Assembly (NCBI GenBank): GCA_017434885.1
Contig: JAFSGE010000005.1
Location: 1 to 64,000 of the forward strand
Length of the DNA stretch: 64,000 nt
Origin: Lachnospiraceae bacterium
GTDB lineage: Bacteria > Bacillota > Clostridia > Lachnospirales > Lachnospiraceae
Reading direction: 5' to 3'
The position numbers were made by a program, and so were the translations under genes. This document shows, one piece after another, positions 50,069 to 60,307 of this stretch. Every line of letters begins with the position of its first letter. Positions within the stretch are counted from its first letter, which is position 1. The notes under the pieces were generated by a model, which made no database searches, was not told where the DNA came from, and saw nothing but the letters and a program-made list of their open reading frames with translations.

Positions 50069-50587
50069 TTACTGTCTGGCATCAAATCCGCCCATGCCAA
50101 CTCCCATATAAGAGCCTGTATTGTAGGCTCCTTTATTGTAATTGGCTGTTTCCGGTGCGGTTTTCATCGCCTGTAACATATTCATGTCAAACTGAACCAT
50201 TTCCAACGCATTCTCTATCAACACTTTATTCTGCTGATTGACTCTTTCCACGTCATGGACTACGGTTTTCAATTTGTCATGTACTTTAGCCAGCTTCTGC
50301 TGTTCCTGCGGTCTTTGTGCCAAAATAGCTACCAAATCCGCAAGCATCAGCTTGTTAACATCCCTGTTAATAACATTGGCGATGTCAGTAAACAGTTCCT
50401 GACGTTTGTGGTCAAGATTTGTGATTTTACTGACAACGATTTGTTCTTCTTCCGTGATCTTGGCTAATTCTTCTAAGTTGCCGGATACAATCACCGGCGT
50501 CTTTCTCATGGATAATCCCAGCAAGTTTTCATATTCCCGGCTTTCCTTGTCCAGTACCTCTATCAGGTTTTCCATTAAACTTGCCAC
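50069..50587 (-). CDS. flgN: FlgN-type flagellar chaperone
   Basis: 172 residues. Helical FlgN pattern: LMENLIEVLDKESREYENLL, GLSMRKTPVIVSGNLEELAK, VHDKLKTVVHDVERVNQQNK, VLIENALEMVQFDMNMLQAM. The tail is glycine/tyrosine/asparagine-rich. FlgN escorts FlgK and FlgL to the export gate; its genes lie directly downstream. Four bases after flgM. Confidence 0.88.
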   Translation of the reverse strand: MASLMENLIEVLDKESREYENLLGLSMRKTPVIVSGNLEELAKITEEEQIVVSKITNLDHKRQELFTDIANVINRDVNKLMLADLVAILAQRPQEQQKLAKVHDKLKTVVHDVERVNQQNKVLIENALEMVQFDMNMLQAMKTAPETANYNKGAYNTGSYMGVGMGGFDARQ

Positions 50588-50591
50588 GGGA

Positions 50592-50867
50592 TTACCTCAT
50601 TTCTTCATATTTTTTGAATAACTTTTCTCCAAAGCTCTCTGCACTCACTTCGTAGCTTCCTGCCTGAACCTGTGCCTTGAGAGGAGCCGTTACTTCTTCT
50701 CTGATATCTGCACTTGCTGCAACTGCGGCTTTGGCTGTCTGGATATCCTTACCGATACCGGAAATCTGCAGTTTATCAGAAAAGCTTACGTTTTTCTTAG
50801 GTTCAACTTTATTCACTTTCTTCGTATTATAAAGTTGCTGTACCTGGGTATAAGCTTCGATACGCAT
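50592..50867 (-). CDS. flgM: anti-sigma-28 factor FlgM
   Basis: 91 residues from the ATG at 50867 (AGGAGGAGAACTT); a longer open frame to 50963 would start upstream of the promoter and is rejected. FlgM features: RIEAYTQVQQLYNTKKVNKV, KLQISGIGKDIQTAKAAVAA, and the sigma-binding end YEVSAESFGEKLFKKYEEMR. It holds sigma-D inactive until exported through the finished hook. First gene of its own sigma-D operon. Confidence 0.92.
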   Translation of the reverse strand: MRIEAYTQVQQLYNTKKVNKVEPKKNVSFSDKLQISGIGKDIQTAKAAVAASADIREEVTAPLKAQVQAGSYEVSAESFGEKLFKKYEEMR

Positions 50868-50908
50868 AAGTTCTCCTCCTTCCGTGGATTTGCGTGTTGC
50901 TATTATTT

Positions 50909-50935
50909 GTATCGGACATTTTTCAAAAGACTTTA
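50909..50935 (-). promoter_or_regulatory. sigma-D promoter of the flgM operon
   Basis: Minus strand TAAA (50932-50935), exactly 15 bases, TCCGATAC (50909-50916). About 40 bases before flgM. Confidence 0.9.
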
Positions 50936-51027
50936 GAGGTAAAAAAAATTTCCTTTTTTTCATGGCGCAATCGCTTGCATTTCCTTATATACAGTGCTAA
51001 CATGATAATATATAGGAGAATGGTACT

Positions 51028-53241
51028 ATGAAGAAAATATGGTCAAGAATACTTATTTTATCATTAGCAATTATTATATCGGTTGTAGCTTTAATCCGAT
51101 GCCGGATTTTTATTTACAATGCCATGGAAGAGCAGGTTTTTGACAACCTGAAGGATGTTTCCCTCCAAAACAAAGAATCTTTGGAGCATGAACTGAATAC
51201 TACCTACGAATTGCTGGACAGCATTGCAAATCAGCCTGTGTTCATCAATGCTGATTATAATTCCCCGGAAGATCGACAGATGCTGATTAATTCCCTGCAG
51301 GTTCTTTCTTCACTTTACAATTATAAGCGTGCAGGTATTGTTACCACTGACGGCATCTGCTATTCCACAGATCAGGCTCCTGCAGACCTTTCCGGCGAGG
51401 ATGTCTATTTATACGGCATTCAGGGTCTTCCCAATATTACAGGAAGCCTTACTGACTTACTTGGCACACCGGAAGACATTAATGTTTTCAGCGTTCCCAT
51501 CCGCGGCAAATATTCGGAAGTAAAAGCCATTCTTTTTGTTACATACCGTACAGAACACTTTAACGAACGCCTGAACGCAGAATCCTTTGACGGTATGGGC
51601 TACAGTTACATCGTGGACGAAGACGGCACGGTAGTTACCGAGTCCCCCAAGTCATCCATGTACGGCTCAGAAAATGTTCTTGAATCCATACCTGAATTTA
51701 CATCAGACAATCTGCCTGCAGTAGAACAGCTCCGTGTTGACATGCAGCTTGACAAAAGCGGTTACATTTCCGTGAAAACCCCGGAAATGCGCTATGTATA
51801 TTATACACCGCTCAAAGCAACCGCTCTTCAAAAGAACTGGTATTTATACACCATTGTTCCGGCACAGGTACTGGACGAAAAATCCGAAACGGTTCTTTAT
51901 CACATGAACCGTCTTCTTGCCGTTATCTTTATTGTTATTGTAGTTCTGCTTGCTTATTTTATCTGGACTTACCGCAAGGACGAAAAGAAGCTGCGCACTT
52001 TGGCATTTACCGATCCTTTGACAAAGGGTGACAATTATTCCTGCTTTTTGCACAAGCTCAAAGCCAAAAGCGGCGTTTCCGGCTACATGGTTTCTTTAGA
52101 TTTAAGTGAGTTTAAGATGCTGAACAGTATCTGCGGTATCAAAACCGGAGACAAAGTGCTCAAAGCTATTTGGAATATCCTTTCTTCCAATTTAAGACCG
52201 GATGAACTGGCCGCCCATGTTGCCGCTGACCGCTATGTTATGTTTTTATCTGCTGACACCCGGGAAGAATTATTGGAGCGTATTCATGCTATCAGCACAC
52301 AGATTACGACTTTGCCGGAACAACTCAATACTATTCAGGTGCAGCCCTATTTCGGCATTTACCAAAATTCCAATCTGGGAAATCCGGAAGAGTGTTATAC
52401 CCGCGCCGTGCAGGCAAAGAAGCTTGCCAAAAGTGACACGACCAAAAATTGGGCTTTCTTTGACGAGGTAGACGTAAACAAGCTGGCAGACGAAAAACAG
52501 CTTTCCGATTCCTTCGAAAAAGCCATTCATGACTGTGAATTCGAAGTTTGGTATCAGCCTAAATATTATCCTTCTGACCGCACCATTGCCGGTGCAGAGG
52601 CTTTGGTTCGCTGGCGTAAACCTGACGGAAGTCTGATTCCGCCATACCGCTTCATTCCTTTATTTGAACGAAACGGCATGATTGTTACTTTGGATGAATA
52701 CGTATTCCGTGCCGTGTGTAAGCAACAGAAGCAATGGTTATCGGAAGGCCGCAGCCTGTTCCCGATTTCCGTCAACGTATCACGCGCCAGTCTGCATTAT
52801 GACAATATTGTACAGCGTTACACAGACATCATAAATGAATACGGAATCCACCCCGAATTCCTTCCTTTGGAAGTAACGGAAAGTGCCACCATCAACAATG
52901 CACAGATTCAAGGCATTATGGCAGATTTCCGCAAAGCAGGATTCCCCCTTTATCTGGACGACTTCGGTGTAGGTTATTCTTCCCTTGCTACATTAAGCCT
53001 TATGCTTTTTGATACACTGAAGCTGGACAAGAGCCTTGTAGACTTTATCGGTGACTCCAATGGAGAAAAGCTGATTCACTATACTGTTAAGCTTGCCAAG
53101 AGTCTCGGTATGAAAATTATTGCCGAGGGTGTAGAAGAAGAAAAGCAGGTATCTTTCCTGCAAGATATACGTTGTGACGAGATTCAGGGATATTTCTTCT
53201 CCAAGCCATTGCCGCTTGGCAAATTTGAAGATTTATTATAA
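51028..53241 (+). CDS. membrane Cache-sensor protein with degenerate GGDEF and intact EAL domain
   Basis: 737 residues. Membrane segments near residues 6-28 and 295-315 enclose an extracellular Cache-like sensor (residues 30-290). Residues 330-460 are a GGDEF domain whose signature is AADRY instead of GGDEF, so no cyclase activity is expected. Residues 480-735 are an EAL domain with EAL (AEALVRW), LEVTES, DDFGVGYSSL, EGVEEEKQ and IQGYFFSKPL, the full set for cyclic-di-GMP hydrolysis. Likely a phosphodiesterase favouring motility, consistent with its place beside the flagellar genes. Divergent from flgM. Followed 22 bases on by another cyclic-di-GMP gene. Confidence 0.88.
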   Translation: MKKIWSRILILSLAIIISVVALIRCRIFIYNAMEEQVFDNLKDVSLQNKESLEHELNTTYELLDSIANQPVFINADYNSPEDRQMLINSLQVLSSLYNYKRAGIVTTDGICYSTDQAPADLSGEDVYLYGIQGLPNITGSLTDLLGTPEDINVFSVPIRGKYSEVKAILFVTYRTEHFNERLNAESFDGMGYSYIVDEDGTVVTESPKSSMYGSENVLESIPEFTSDNLPAVEQLRVDMQLDKSGYISVKTPEMRYVYYTPLKATALQKNWYLYTIVPAQVLDEKSETVLYHMNRLLAVIFIVIVVLLAYFIWTYRKDEKKLRTLAFTDPLTKGDNYSCFLHKLKAKSGVSGYMVSLDLSEFKMLNSICGIKTGDKVLKAIWNILSSNLRPDELAAHVAADRYVMFLSADTREELLERIHAISTQITTLPEQLNTIQVQPYFGIYQNSNLGNPEECYTRAVQAKKLAKSDTTKNWAFFDEVDVNKLADEKQLSDSFEKAIHDCEFEVWYQPKYYPSDRTIAGAEALVRWRKPDGSLIPPYRFIPLFERNGMIVTLDEYVFRAVCKQQKQWLSEGRSLFPISVNVSRASLHYDNIVQRYTDIINEYGIHPEFLPLEVTESATINNAQIQGIMADFRKAGFPLYLDDFGVGYSSLATLSLMLFDTLKLDKSLVDFIGDSNGEKLIHYTVKLAKSLGMKIIAEGVEEEKQVSFLQDIRCDEIQGYFFSKPLPLGKFEDLL

Positions 53242-53263
53242 TAACTTTTCATCGAGGATAATA

Positions 53264-55180
53264 ATGTATCACAATCAGAAAATCGGCGTTTTTGTTTCAC
53301 ATATCATGGGAAATTATCAGAAGAATTTTTGTCAGGGTATTATTGACAAGGCTTCGGAATACGGGTATTCCATAGAAATCTTTGCTTCCATGGACGGCGA
53401 AAATCTGGGCGAATACGACAGAGGTGAAGAAGGGATTTTGAACATCCCAAATTATGATCGTCTCAGCGGTATTCTTTTTGCCTCCGATACCTATCCTCAA
53501 AAAGAACTTAAAGACAAAATTTATCAGACACTGAAGGAAAAATGTCACTGTCCCATCATTGAGATTGCGGCAGGTGATACTCTTTTTCCTTCAGTCTCCC
53601 TTGACAACAACCGTACAACTCTTTTGTTAACCGAGCACTTAATTTTTAAGCACGGTTGCAAACGTATCTGTTATCTGGGTTGTAACGAGGAACGGGATTT
53701 TTCGGACAAACGTGAATTCTATTACAAGGAAGCCCTTCATCAATCAGGTCTTGTATGCCGCCCAAAAGATGTTTTTCACGCTTCCTACTCTGATACTTCC
53801 GTCAAAGCAGCTTTATCCGCATTTACAGCAGAAGAAAGTATGCCGGATGCCATTTTGTGTTATAACGACAAAATGGCACTTCTTCTTATGCAACAGGCAT
53901 TATTGCAGGGATTCCGAATCCCCGAAGACTTCGCTGTTACCGGCTGCGACTGTACAGAATACGGTCAGAGTATTACGCCCTCCCTCACCACGGTTACTTT
54001 CCCTGCATATGAAATGGGAAGTACTGCTGTGGACACACTGATTTCTGCGCTTCACGGAAATGCTCTGCCCGAAAAAACCATAGTAAATGCAGAAATTGTT
54101 CTTGGCAATTCCTGTGGTTGCAACAGTGCTCCCTGCACCCTGCACCAAAGCCCTCTGTTTTATATGCAAAGTTTATCGCAACGAATCGAAGCCGTAGAAG
54201 CCTCTATTTTAAACTCCATGCATATGTCTGCTGCCTTCCGGAATGTCACCGACATTGACGAGGGAATGGACTTACTGGAAAATTATGTCCAAAACATCAG
54301 TCATTGCAAGGAATTTTACCTTTGCCTGTATGCGGACTGGGATTCTTTTTCCGGCAAAATCTGGGCTTTGACCTCCGAGGATGCTCCCGAAAGCTCACCC
54401 AAAGGCGAAATGCTTCTCAAATTAGCTATTCGTGACGGAAAACGATTGGCTGAATGCAGTTTCCAAAAGCTGTTACCGCTTCCGGAATATATATACTTAA
54501 ACTCAGACTCTGTGTATCACTATATTCCGCTCTATTTTGGCGAGCGTAAATTCGGCTATATTGCCCTGTCTTACGAAGAGAACCAAATTGATTACCACTT
54601 CCGTTTCATCCAGTGGTTTATGAACATTAACCAGATGCTTGAACGTATCTGTGAACTGCGCAAAACCTCTTTACTGGTAACTCATTTGGAAGATGTGTAT
54701 ATGAAAGATGCTCTGACAGGTCTTTATAACAGGCACGGATATCTGCAAAAAATAAATGAAATATTGCAAAACGGTTCTGTTTCCGACAAACCGATTACAG
54801 CATTTCTTTTCGACCTGGACAATGTAAAATATATTAACGACAACTTTGGTCATGATGAGGGGGACTTTGCCATTCAGGTTCTTGGCCACGCCCTTATGAG
54901 CGTCATTTCCTCTGAGGAATTGTGTGCCCGTTTCCGGGGAGATGAGTTCCATCTGCTCAGTTACAGCCGCACCAAAGAAGACGCCGACGAATTTATCGCC
55001 CGCGTCCAAAAGTATTTAAATAATTATAATCGGTTAAACAACAAGCCTTATCCTATCAGCGTAAGCGGTGGCTATGCACAAATTTCCGGCAATGTTCTTA
55101 CAAACGAAAACCAGATAGAAGCACTGTTCAAAGAGGCTTCCGAATATATGCTGAAGCAAAAACGGGAAAGGCAAACTTAA
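53264..55180 (+). CDS. cytosolic sugar-binding-protein-like sensor fused to GGDEF cyclase
   Basis: 638 residues from the ATG at 53264 (GAGG upstream; an earlier in-frame start lies inside the previous gene). Residues 1-290 match the ligand-binding domain of LacI-type regulators without the DNA-binding headpiece: KIGVFVSHIMGNYQKNFCQG, DRLSGILFASDTYP, SVSLDNNRTTLLLTEHLIFK, PDAILCYNDKMALLLM. After a linker (residues 300-470) a GGDEF domain follows: DALTGLYNRHGYLQKI, FLFDLDNVKYINDNFGHDEG, and CARFRGDEFHLLS (RGDEF variant). No signal peptide or membrane segment, so it would read an intracellular sugar and make cyclic-di-GMP. Pairs with the EAL gene upstream. Confidence 0.85.
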   Translation: MYHNQKIGVFVSHIMGNYQKNFCQGIIDKASEYGYSIEIFASMDGENLGEYDRGEEGILNIPNYDRLSGILFASDTYPQKELKDKIYQTLKEKCHCPIIEIAAGDTLFPSVSLDNNRTTLLLTEHLIFKHGCKRICYLGCNEERDFSDKREFYYKEALHQSGLVCRPKDVFHASYSDTSVKAALSAFTAEESMPDAILCYNDKMALLLMQQALLQGFRIPEDFAVTGCDCTEYGQSITPSLTTVTFPAYEMGSTAVDTLISALHGNALPEKTIVNAEIVLGNSCGCNSAPCTLHQSPLFYMQSLSQRIEAVEASILNSMHMSAAFRNVTDIDEGMDLLENYVQNISHCKEFYLCLYADWDSFSGKIWALTSEDAPESSPKGEMLLKLAIRDGKRLAECSFQKLLPLPEYIYLNSDSVYHYIPLYFGERKFGYIALSYEENQIDYHFRFIQWFMNINQMLERICELRKTSLLVTHLEDVYMKDALTGLYNRHGYLQKINEILQNGSVSDKPITAFLFDLDNVKYINDNFGHDEGDFAIQVLGHALMSVISSEELCARFRGDEFHLLSYSRTKEDADEFIARVQKYLNNYNRLNNKPYPISVSGGYAQISGNVLTNENQIEALFKEASEYMLKQKRERQT

Positions 55181-55211
55181 GAGCTCATAGGTCATATGAG
55201 CTCATATTTTT
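55181..55211. terminator. terminator between convergent genes
   Basis: GAGCTCAT, short loop, ATGAGCTC then ATATTTTT on the plus strand, directly after the GGDEF gene stop. The stem also contains the last codons of the convergent regulator gene. Confidence 0.75.
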
Positions 55212-56672
55212 GCGATATTCTGAAGGGGATACCCCACAACAGCTTTTAAATGTCTTCATAAAATGTTTTTCATTGTCATACCCTACCATCTGACTGATTT
55301 CCACAATTTTCATATTGCTTTCCGCCAAAAGTCTCTGGGCTTCTCTCATACGGATATCCCGCAAAAAGTTCACAAATGTAGTTCCCGTGTATTGCTTAAA
55401 GGAATAAGAAAACAACGAATAATTCATGGAAATGTAATTGGAAACCACCGCCATGTTCAAATCCTGTGCATAATGCTCTTCAACGTATTCTATTGCCATG
55501 CGCATTTTACGGGTATTTTTGTTCACTTCAAAGCGGCTGTTAATGGTTTCGTGAAGAAAAAGCACCAGTCTCATCAGCTTTTCTTCGTAGTTTGCGATGC
55601 ACATCTCTCCCCAGATTTGTTTGCACGCTGTCAGTAACTCCTGCTGCGCTCCAAGCAGATTCCTGTACGTCTTCTCCATCTCCACAAAAAAAGCTTTCAT
55701 ACAGGCTTCCATCTGCTCTGCATTCACATTTCCGCTCTGCAGTGCCACAAAAAGCTGTTTCATACTCTTTCGCAGTTCTTCAGTTCTCTCCGTTCCGATT
55801 AACTGTACGCGCTGCAAATTGGCTTCATAAGACAAAAACCGCTCTGTCTCTTTGGCAGATTCCGAAGATGTGACATCTTCCGTCTCTCCCGCCGTCACAA
55901 ATTTGCGCATTTTCATAAATGCCTGCTTTCGCATGGCAAGGGCTTCTTCATAAGCCTGCTTTAATTCACGGATTCCGCAGTGAAGTTCACTTATTCCCAC
56001 AAATCCCGCCTGCAACTCGTTTTTCAGAAGAAAATCTACATTTTCCTCAGGAACAATATAAATATCATGGAGTGCAATGTTTTTCAGCAGAATATAATTG
56101 TTTTGGCTTCTATTTTCCGCGCCCTTTTCATCTCCTGTCATATACCGGCAGCAAACCCGGTAATTTCCTTTAAAGAAATATCCCGCATACTGCTTTTCCA
56201 CGGAAGAAATTTCTTCTCCCGTGGCATAATCGGTAAGCATAAGGTGCTTCATCTGCTGATAACTGATTTTTTCATGGGTTTCCCTGATTTCCCTGCTGCT
56301 CTCAATCTCTGCGTTCAGTTTACGCAGAACCTCGGATAATCGTTCTTTGTCCACAGGTTTAAGCAGGTAATCCCTTACCCCACAGCGCATCATTTCCACT
56401 GCCGCTGAAAAATCATCATGACCACTGATTACGACAGTATAGGGAATATGCTCACACTCCTGCATCCCCTTTACAAGCCCGATGCCGTCCATTTTGGGCA
56501 TACAGATATCCGTAAGCATCACATCAATTTTTTGTTCCTTCACTATCTCAAGTGCCACTTCACCGTTATTACATTCAATAATAACCTCCACAGGAACACC
56601 ACTGTTTTGCACCATGGTTTTTATGGTCTGTCTGGTCAGTTTTTCATCTTCCACAATCAGCAAGGTTTTCAT
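55185..56672 (-). CDS. YesN-type response regulator (REC plus AraC helix-turn-helix)
   Basis: 495 residues. Receiver domain 1-120: LLIVEDEKLTRQTIKTMV (acidic pair), phospho-acceptor aspartate in DVMLTDICMPKMDGIGLV, and LLKPVDKERL. The middle (150-380) is a variable region of the YesN type. The C-terminal 100 residues form the double AraC helix-turn-helix: LNMAVVSNYISMNYSLFSYS, FVNFLRDIRMREAQRLLAES, MVGYDNEKHFMKTFKSCCGV. Such regulators usually answer to a sensor kinase and control sugar transport/utilisation genes; no kinase is in view. Sixteen bases after the cupin gene, so co-transcribed with the phosphorylases. Confidence 0.9.
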   Translation of the reverse strand: MKTLLIVEDEKLTRQTIKTMVQNSGVPVEVIIECNNGEVALEIVKEQKIDVMLTDICMPKMDGIGLVKGMQECEHIPYTVVISGHDDFSAAVEMMRCGVRDYLLKPVDKERLSEVLRKLNAEIESSREIRETHEKISYQQMKHLMLTDYATGEEISSVEKQYAGYFFKGNYRVCCRYMTGDEKGAENRSQNNYILLKNIALHDIYIVPEENVDFLLKNELQAGFVGISELHCGIRELKQAYEEALAMRKQAFMKMRKFVTAGETEDVTSSESAKETERFLSYEANLQRVQLIGTERTEELRKSMKQLFVALQSGNVNAEQMEACMKAFFVEMEKTYRNLLGAQQELLTACKQIWGEMCIANYEEKLMRLVLFLHETINSRFEVNKNTRKMRMAIEYVEEHYAQDLNMAVVSNYISMNYSLFSYSFKQYTGTTFVNFLRDIRMREAQRLLAESNMKIVEISQMVGYDNEKHFMKTFKSCCGVSPSEYRKNMSSYDL

Positions 56673-56688
56673 GTACGCTCACTCCGAA

Positions 56689-57099
56689 TTACTTTGCTTC
56701 TATCATCCCCGCAAGTTCTTTCAGCTGTTCTTCATCCAGCGGCAGGATGGGCGAATTGTCATCACAGGTGTCTGCATTTTCTACAATTACCACAACACCT
56801 TCTTCATCCAGAATGTGATTATGCCAAAAGCCTTTTTTCACATTATAAACCTTCTGCGGCTCCAATTTCCAGAGAGTCAGTTCTCCCGGCTTTTCACCGC
56901 ATCCGGCAGTTATCAGTGTGCAGTTTCCTCTTGTCAGTACAAATACCTCATCTGTTTCATCATGCTTTTGCATGGTTTTTATCTTCGGAAGAGTGGTATT
57001 TTCACAGGATGCCAGCACGGCAACCCGCCACCCCTCGTAATCTACGAGGGGCATATAATCTGTTTTCGGGAAATCGGTTATCTCAATTGCTTTATTCAT
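56689..57099 (-). CDS. small cupin-fold protein
   Basis: 136 residues with a single cupin barrel: [20 protein letters not shown] (metal-type H and E of motif 1) and [20 protein letters not shown] (motif 2 histidines). Small cupins in sugar operons act as isomerases, lyases or ligand sensors; nothing here decides. The start overlaps the end of the large phosphorylase gene by eight bases, so the pair is coupled. Confidence 0.75.
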   Translation of the reverse strand: MNKAIEITDFPKTDYMPLVDYEGWRVAVLASCENTTLPKIKTMQKHDETDEVFVLTRGNCTLITAGCGEKPGELTLWKLEPQKVYNVKKGFWHNHILDEEGVVVIVENADTCDDNSPILPLDEEQLKELAGMIEAK

Positions 57100-60000
57100 G
57101 GCTCACCTCAACCGTAATCTTTGCGATAGCACCGCTGCGCACATCCTTTGCAATCTTTTCACCTGCAAATGCAGCATTAACTACTACTTCGTTGCCATTG
57201 TCATAGTCAAATTTCATGGACGTAATACAATAATTTCCGGGCATATAGTCAGCAACCTTGTCAAAGTGATAAGTCACCTCTGTCTTTCCGAACAAAGTGG
57301 CTGACACTTCACCGTTTTCAGGAATCAGGTAAGCAGGCATCGCAGGCGCAGGCGCAAAGGTAAGCTCGCCGTCTTTTACCGTAAGCACCTTGCTACCGAA
57401 CATCATCAGCTTCCACATGCTGATAAATTCAATGGTAGAACCGCTCAGTCTCGCCACAAAGCCTTTTCCGTGGAAGGACTTATTGGGATTCTTGCTGCTT
57501 GCGATGAAGGAGGAGTTTTCAAAAATACTTCTTCCGTAAATTTCCTCATCAAGGAAAGGTACTGCTGCCTTGTGGAAATCTTCAAAGTATTCGCTGTACA
57601 TACCGCTTCTTAATAATTCAAGCAAGTATTTGTATTCCATATGAAGCCAAATAGATTCATTCTCAAGCCATCCCGGAGTAAATACTCTTGCACGTCCCAG
57701 TTCATAAGATTCGTTCAAAAGGGAAGCATTCACCTTATACATATTCAGCTTTTCATCGTATAAATCGCTGTTCTTTACTCTGTCATAAAGTTCTTTCTTC
57801 TTTTCCGGTGTATTCTTAATCTTCAGATAGCGAACCGCACCCTCCAAGAAGTAAGGTACATTATTTACTTTGAATGCAAGCGCCTTATAACCTTTTTCTG
57901 TCTTTTCATATTCTGTTACATCATAAGTAAAATAAGTAGGGCTGATACCGTCACCCAAAACAGTTGCTTTGGCAATACCGGTCTGTACAGTATCTAAAAA
58001 TCCTTCCAAAATACCGGCAAGCTCCTGCGCTGAAAGTTCTGTTTCTTTGCCGGAAATACCTGCAAATACTTTTTCACGATATGCTTCCTTTGCATCGTTT
58101 ATTTCATTCCAGAAAGCAAGCACCTGACCGTTTGCCCTGATGCTTTCCGCATCCATTTTGGCATCAAGTGCATGAACATTTGCACTCTGTGCCTTATTGA
58201 TTTCTGCCAGTTCCCTTACAAGCACAGCAAGTTCTTCGGGAAGAAATGTTCCCTGTTCATATTTCTTAAGAACGTCAATGGTGTACTCTAACATTCTGCA
58301 AAGCTCATAGCTTTCGGACATGGAAGAACCAAACATGGCAGGCATACCGTTTAATGCATCATACCAGCCGGGCTTTCCTCCTTCCATTTCCACACCCATT
58401 CCGTAAGCATCCAGTGCCGCAAACTTGGTGGTGCAAAGCAAAATCAGCTTGGAAAGCAGTGTCATCTTGTAAATTTCGCCTTGACCGTAATTGTCACGTA
58501 CCAGCTTTTCAGCAGTATTGCGCTTATTTGCTTCATCCAGTGCATGATACTGGCGAAGACCATTTGCTGTCTCTTCGCAGCGCGCTTCCCTTGGATTGAT
58601 ATTTACCTGACTTAAGAAACAGGAATAATCCTTTTCAAAGAGCATTTCCTCTTCCTGCTCAGGGAACACTTCTAAATAGTCCTGAATCAGGTCAAGATTG
58701 TATGTCCAGTGGTCACTCCAGTAGCCTTCCCCAAAGTTACCGTTTACCATACTGTCCGCAAAGTCAATGATATTCTGGAATACCGCTTCTGCCTTGTCAC
58801 CAAGTCCCAGTTCATCCAGCTCATGGTATAATGCACCGGGCGTAAATGCCTTGGTTACAAAAGCAACAAGGGCTTTCTGCTTTTCTTCTGTAAGGTCTGT
58901 AGCCTTCGCAATCTGTGTTGCTTTTTCTTCTGTCAGCTTGTAGGTCAGCTTTTCGATTCCAAGCGGATTGTAACCGTCAAGCTGAATCAGACTGTAGAAC
59001 ATCTTAATATTTTCTCTTCCCACAAAAGGTGCAAAGAAGGTATCGCAACGGCGGTTCTGGTTTACGTCACGGAAGTTTCCGTTGCCCTGGGAATAAAACT
59101 CGGGAAGCATGGAGAAGTAATTGTAATCACGCTCCAAGTCGCCGTGTTTTCTGGAATATACATAAAAAATCTTGTTGTTGCCAAGCTGAATCGGATAACC
59201 GCCGCGAAGCACATTGTCCATGTAAGTATACTGACAGTATGCATCAAAATCTTCGGAAGCTGTCTTAGTGGTAATTCCGGCAACTACTTCTTCCACATAT
59301 TTTTCCGCTTCGGCTTTCTTTGCTTCAAAATATTTTCCGTCTTTTTTTTCTGCCACAAATCCTGCAAGTACTTCCTTGCCGGACACCTGACCGATCAACT
59401 CATAAATGCTAAATGCCTCTCCTTTGGCAAGTACTTTTTCTGTGCCGTAGAAACTGCAGGGTACCTGGTTTGCCGTAATCTGCTCTGCCTTGTAAAGCTC
59501 TGTAAGACTCTTTTCCTCAAAAGAAACTGCCTTGCGAAGGGAATTGTCATAGGCAAATACCACCTCAGGATCTACGATGGGCTTAAGCTGTGTGCCGTCC
59601 TCTAAGCACGCCATGGAGAAATTGCCTCCCAGAATGGATTTTACTTCCGCGCTGTCCTTAATACTTGCGCGTACTCTGTAGTAGGGAACATTACTTTCCA
59701 CATCTTCTACCTGCATCCACGCTTTTACAGTCTGTCCCATGTTCTTGATATCTTCCATACCAACGCCGTAAGGAATCACAGCCGGCATACCGTCAAGCAC
59801 CTCAAGACTCATCTGTGCATCCGAAATATTCTTTATGGTTACTTTTCTAACCAACGCGCCTACACGCTCACCCGGAAGGGTAAAATATTCAACCGAGGTC
59901 TGAATACCTGTGGCTTCATTTGTCTCTTCAATAGAAAATCCGTTCATGGCAATGCTCATGCTGTGGGAAATCTTTTCCTCGGAAAAAGGCTCGTATACCA

Positions 60001-60250
60001 CTCCGTCCTTTTTGATAAAGGTACGGAAGCCTGTGGTTTTTACTGCCTGATATGCCTGATGGGCAGGGAAAAATTCCATAATCGCGGAATCCTTATTGTC
60101 CACACCAAAGCTTACCACGCCCTGCCCGCGGTTTACATAATAACACCAAATCGGTGTGCCGTGTGTACCGGAAATGCCGGGTAAAAAGCTTGCAAATGTT
60201 GATTTCTTACCATAATCTTTCATGACGAACTGTTTTGTATGATGTGCCAT
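57092..60250 (-). CDS. large GH94/GH161-type beta-glucan phosphorylase-like enzyme
   Basis: 1052 residues, cytosolic. The overall plan is an N-terminal beta-sandwich (residues 1-290, [20 protein letters not shown]) and an (alpha/alpha)6 barrel as in glycoside phosphorylases: [73 protein letters not shown]. The DWND acid motif of classical GH94 is not obvious. Length fits beta-1,2- or beta-1,3-oligoglucan phosphorylases rather than cellobiose phosphorylase. It would cleave oligosaccharides with phosphate to glucose-1-phosphate. Forms an operon with a second, shorter phosphorylase 57 bases upstream. Substrate undetermined. Confidence 0.7.
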   Translation of the reverse strand: MAHHTKQFVMKDYGKKSTFASFLPGISGTHGTPIWCYYVNRGQGVVSFGVDNKDSAIMEFFPAHQAYQAVKTTGFRTFIKKDGVVYEPFSEEKISHSMSIAMNGFSIEETNEATGIQTSVEYFTLPGERVGALVRKVTIKNISDAQMSLEVLDGMPAVIPYGVGMEDIKNMGQTVKAWMQVEDVESNVPYYRVRASIKDSAEVKSILGGNFSMACLEDGTQLKPIVDPEVVFAYDNSLRKAVSFEEKSLTELYKAEQITANQVPCSFYGTEKVLAKGEAFSIYELIGQVSGKEVLAGFVAEKKDGKYFEAKKAEAEKYVEEVVAGITTKTASEDFDAYCQYTYMDNVLRGGYPIQLGNNKIFYVYSRKHGDLERDYNYFSMLPEFYSQGNGNFRDVNQNRRCDTFFAPFVGRENIKMFYSLIQLDGYNPLGIEKLTYKLTEEKATQIAKATDLTEEKQKALVAFVTKAFTPGALYHELDELGLGDKAEAVFQNIIDFADSMVNGNFGEGYWSDHWTYNLDLIQDYLEVFPEQEEEMLFEKDYSCFLSQVNINPREARCEETANGLRQYHALDEANKRNTAEKLVRDNYGQGEIYKMTLLSKLILLCTTKFAALDAYGMGVEMEGGKPGWYDALNGMPAMFGSSMSESYELCRMLEYTIDVLKKYEQGTFLPEELAVLVRELAEINKAQSANVHALDAKMDAESIRANGQVLAFWNEINDAKEAYREKVFAGISGKETELSAQELAGILEGFLDTVQTGIAKATVLGDGISPTYFTYDVTEYEKTEKGYKALAFKVNNVPYFLEGAVRYLKIKNTPEKKKELYDRVKNSDLYDEKLNMYKVNASLLNESYELGRARVFTPGWLENESIWLHMEYKYLLELLRSGMYSEYFEDFHKAAVPFLDEEIYGRSIFENSSFIASSKNPNKSFHGKGFVARLSGSTIEFISMWKLMMFGSKVLTVKDGELTFAPAPAMPAYLIPENGEVSATLFGKTEVTYHFDKVADYMPGNYCITSMKFDYDNGNEVVVNAAFAGEKIAKDVRSGAIAKITVEVSHE

Positions 60251-60307
60251 TGCTTTGTCTCCTTTTTATCACGTTTGTTTTATCATTTCTTAACCATTTA
60301 CGTTCCT

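Noticed and set aside
50867-50963. Extended N-terminus for FlgM
   Set aside because: It would begin upstream of the sigma-D promoter, and a strong ribosome site precedes the ATG at 50867.
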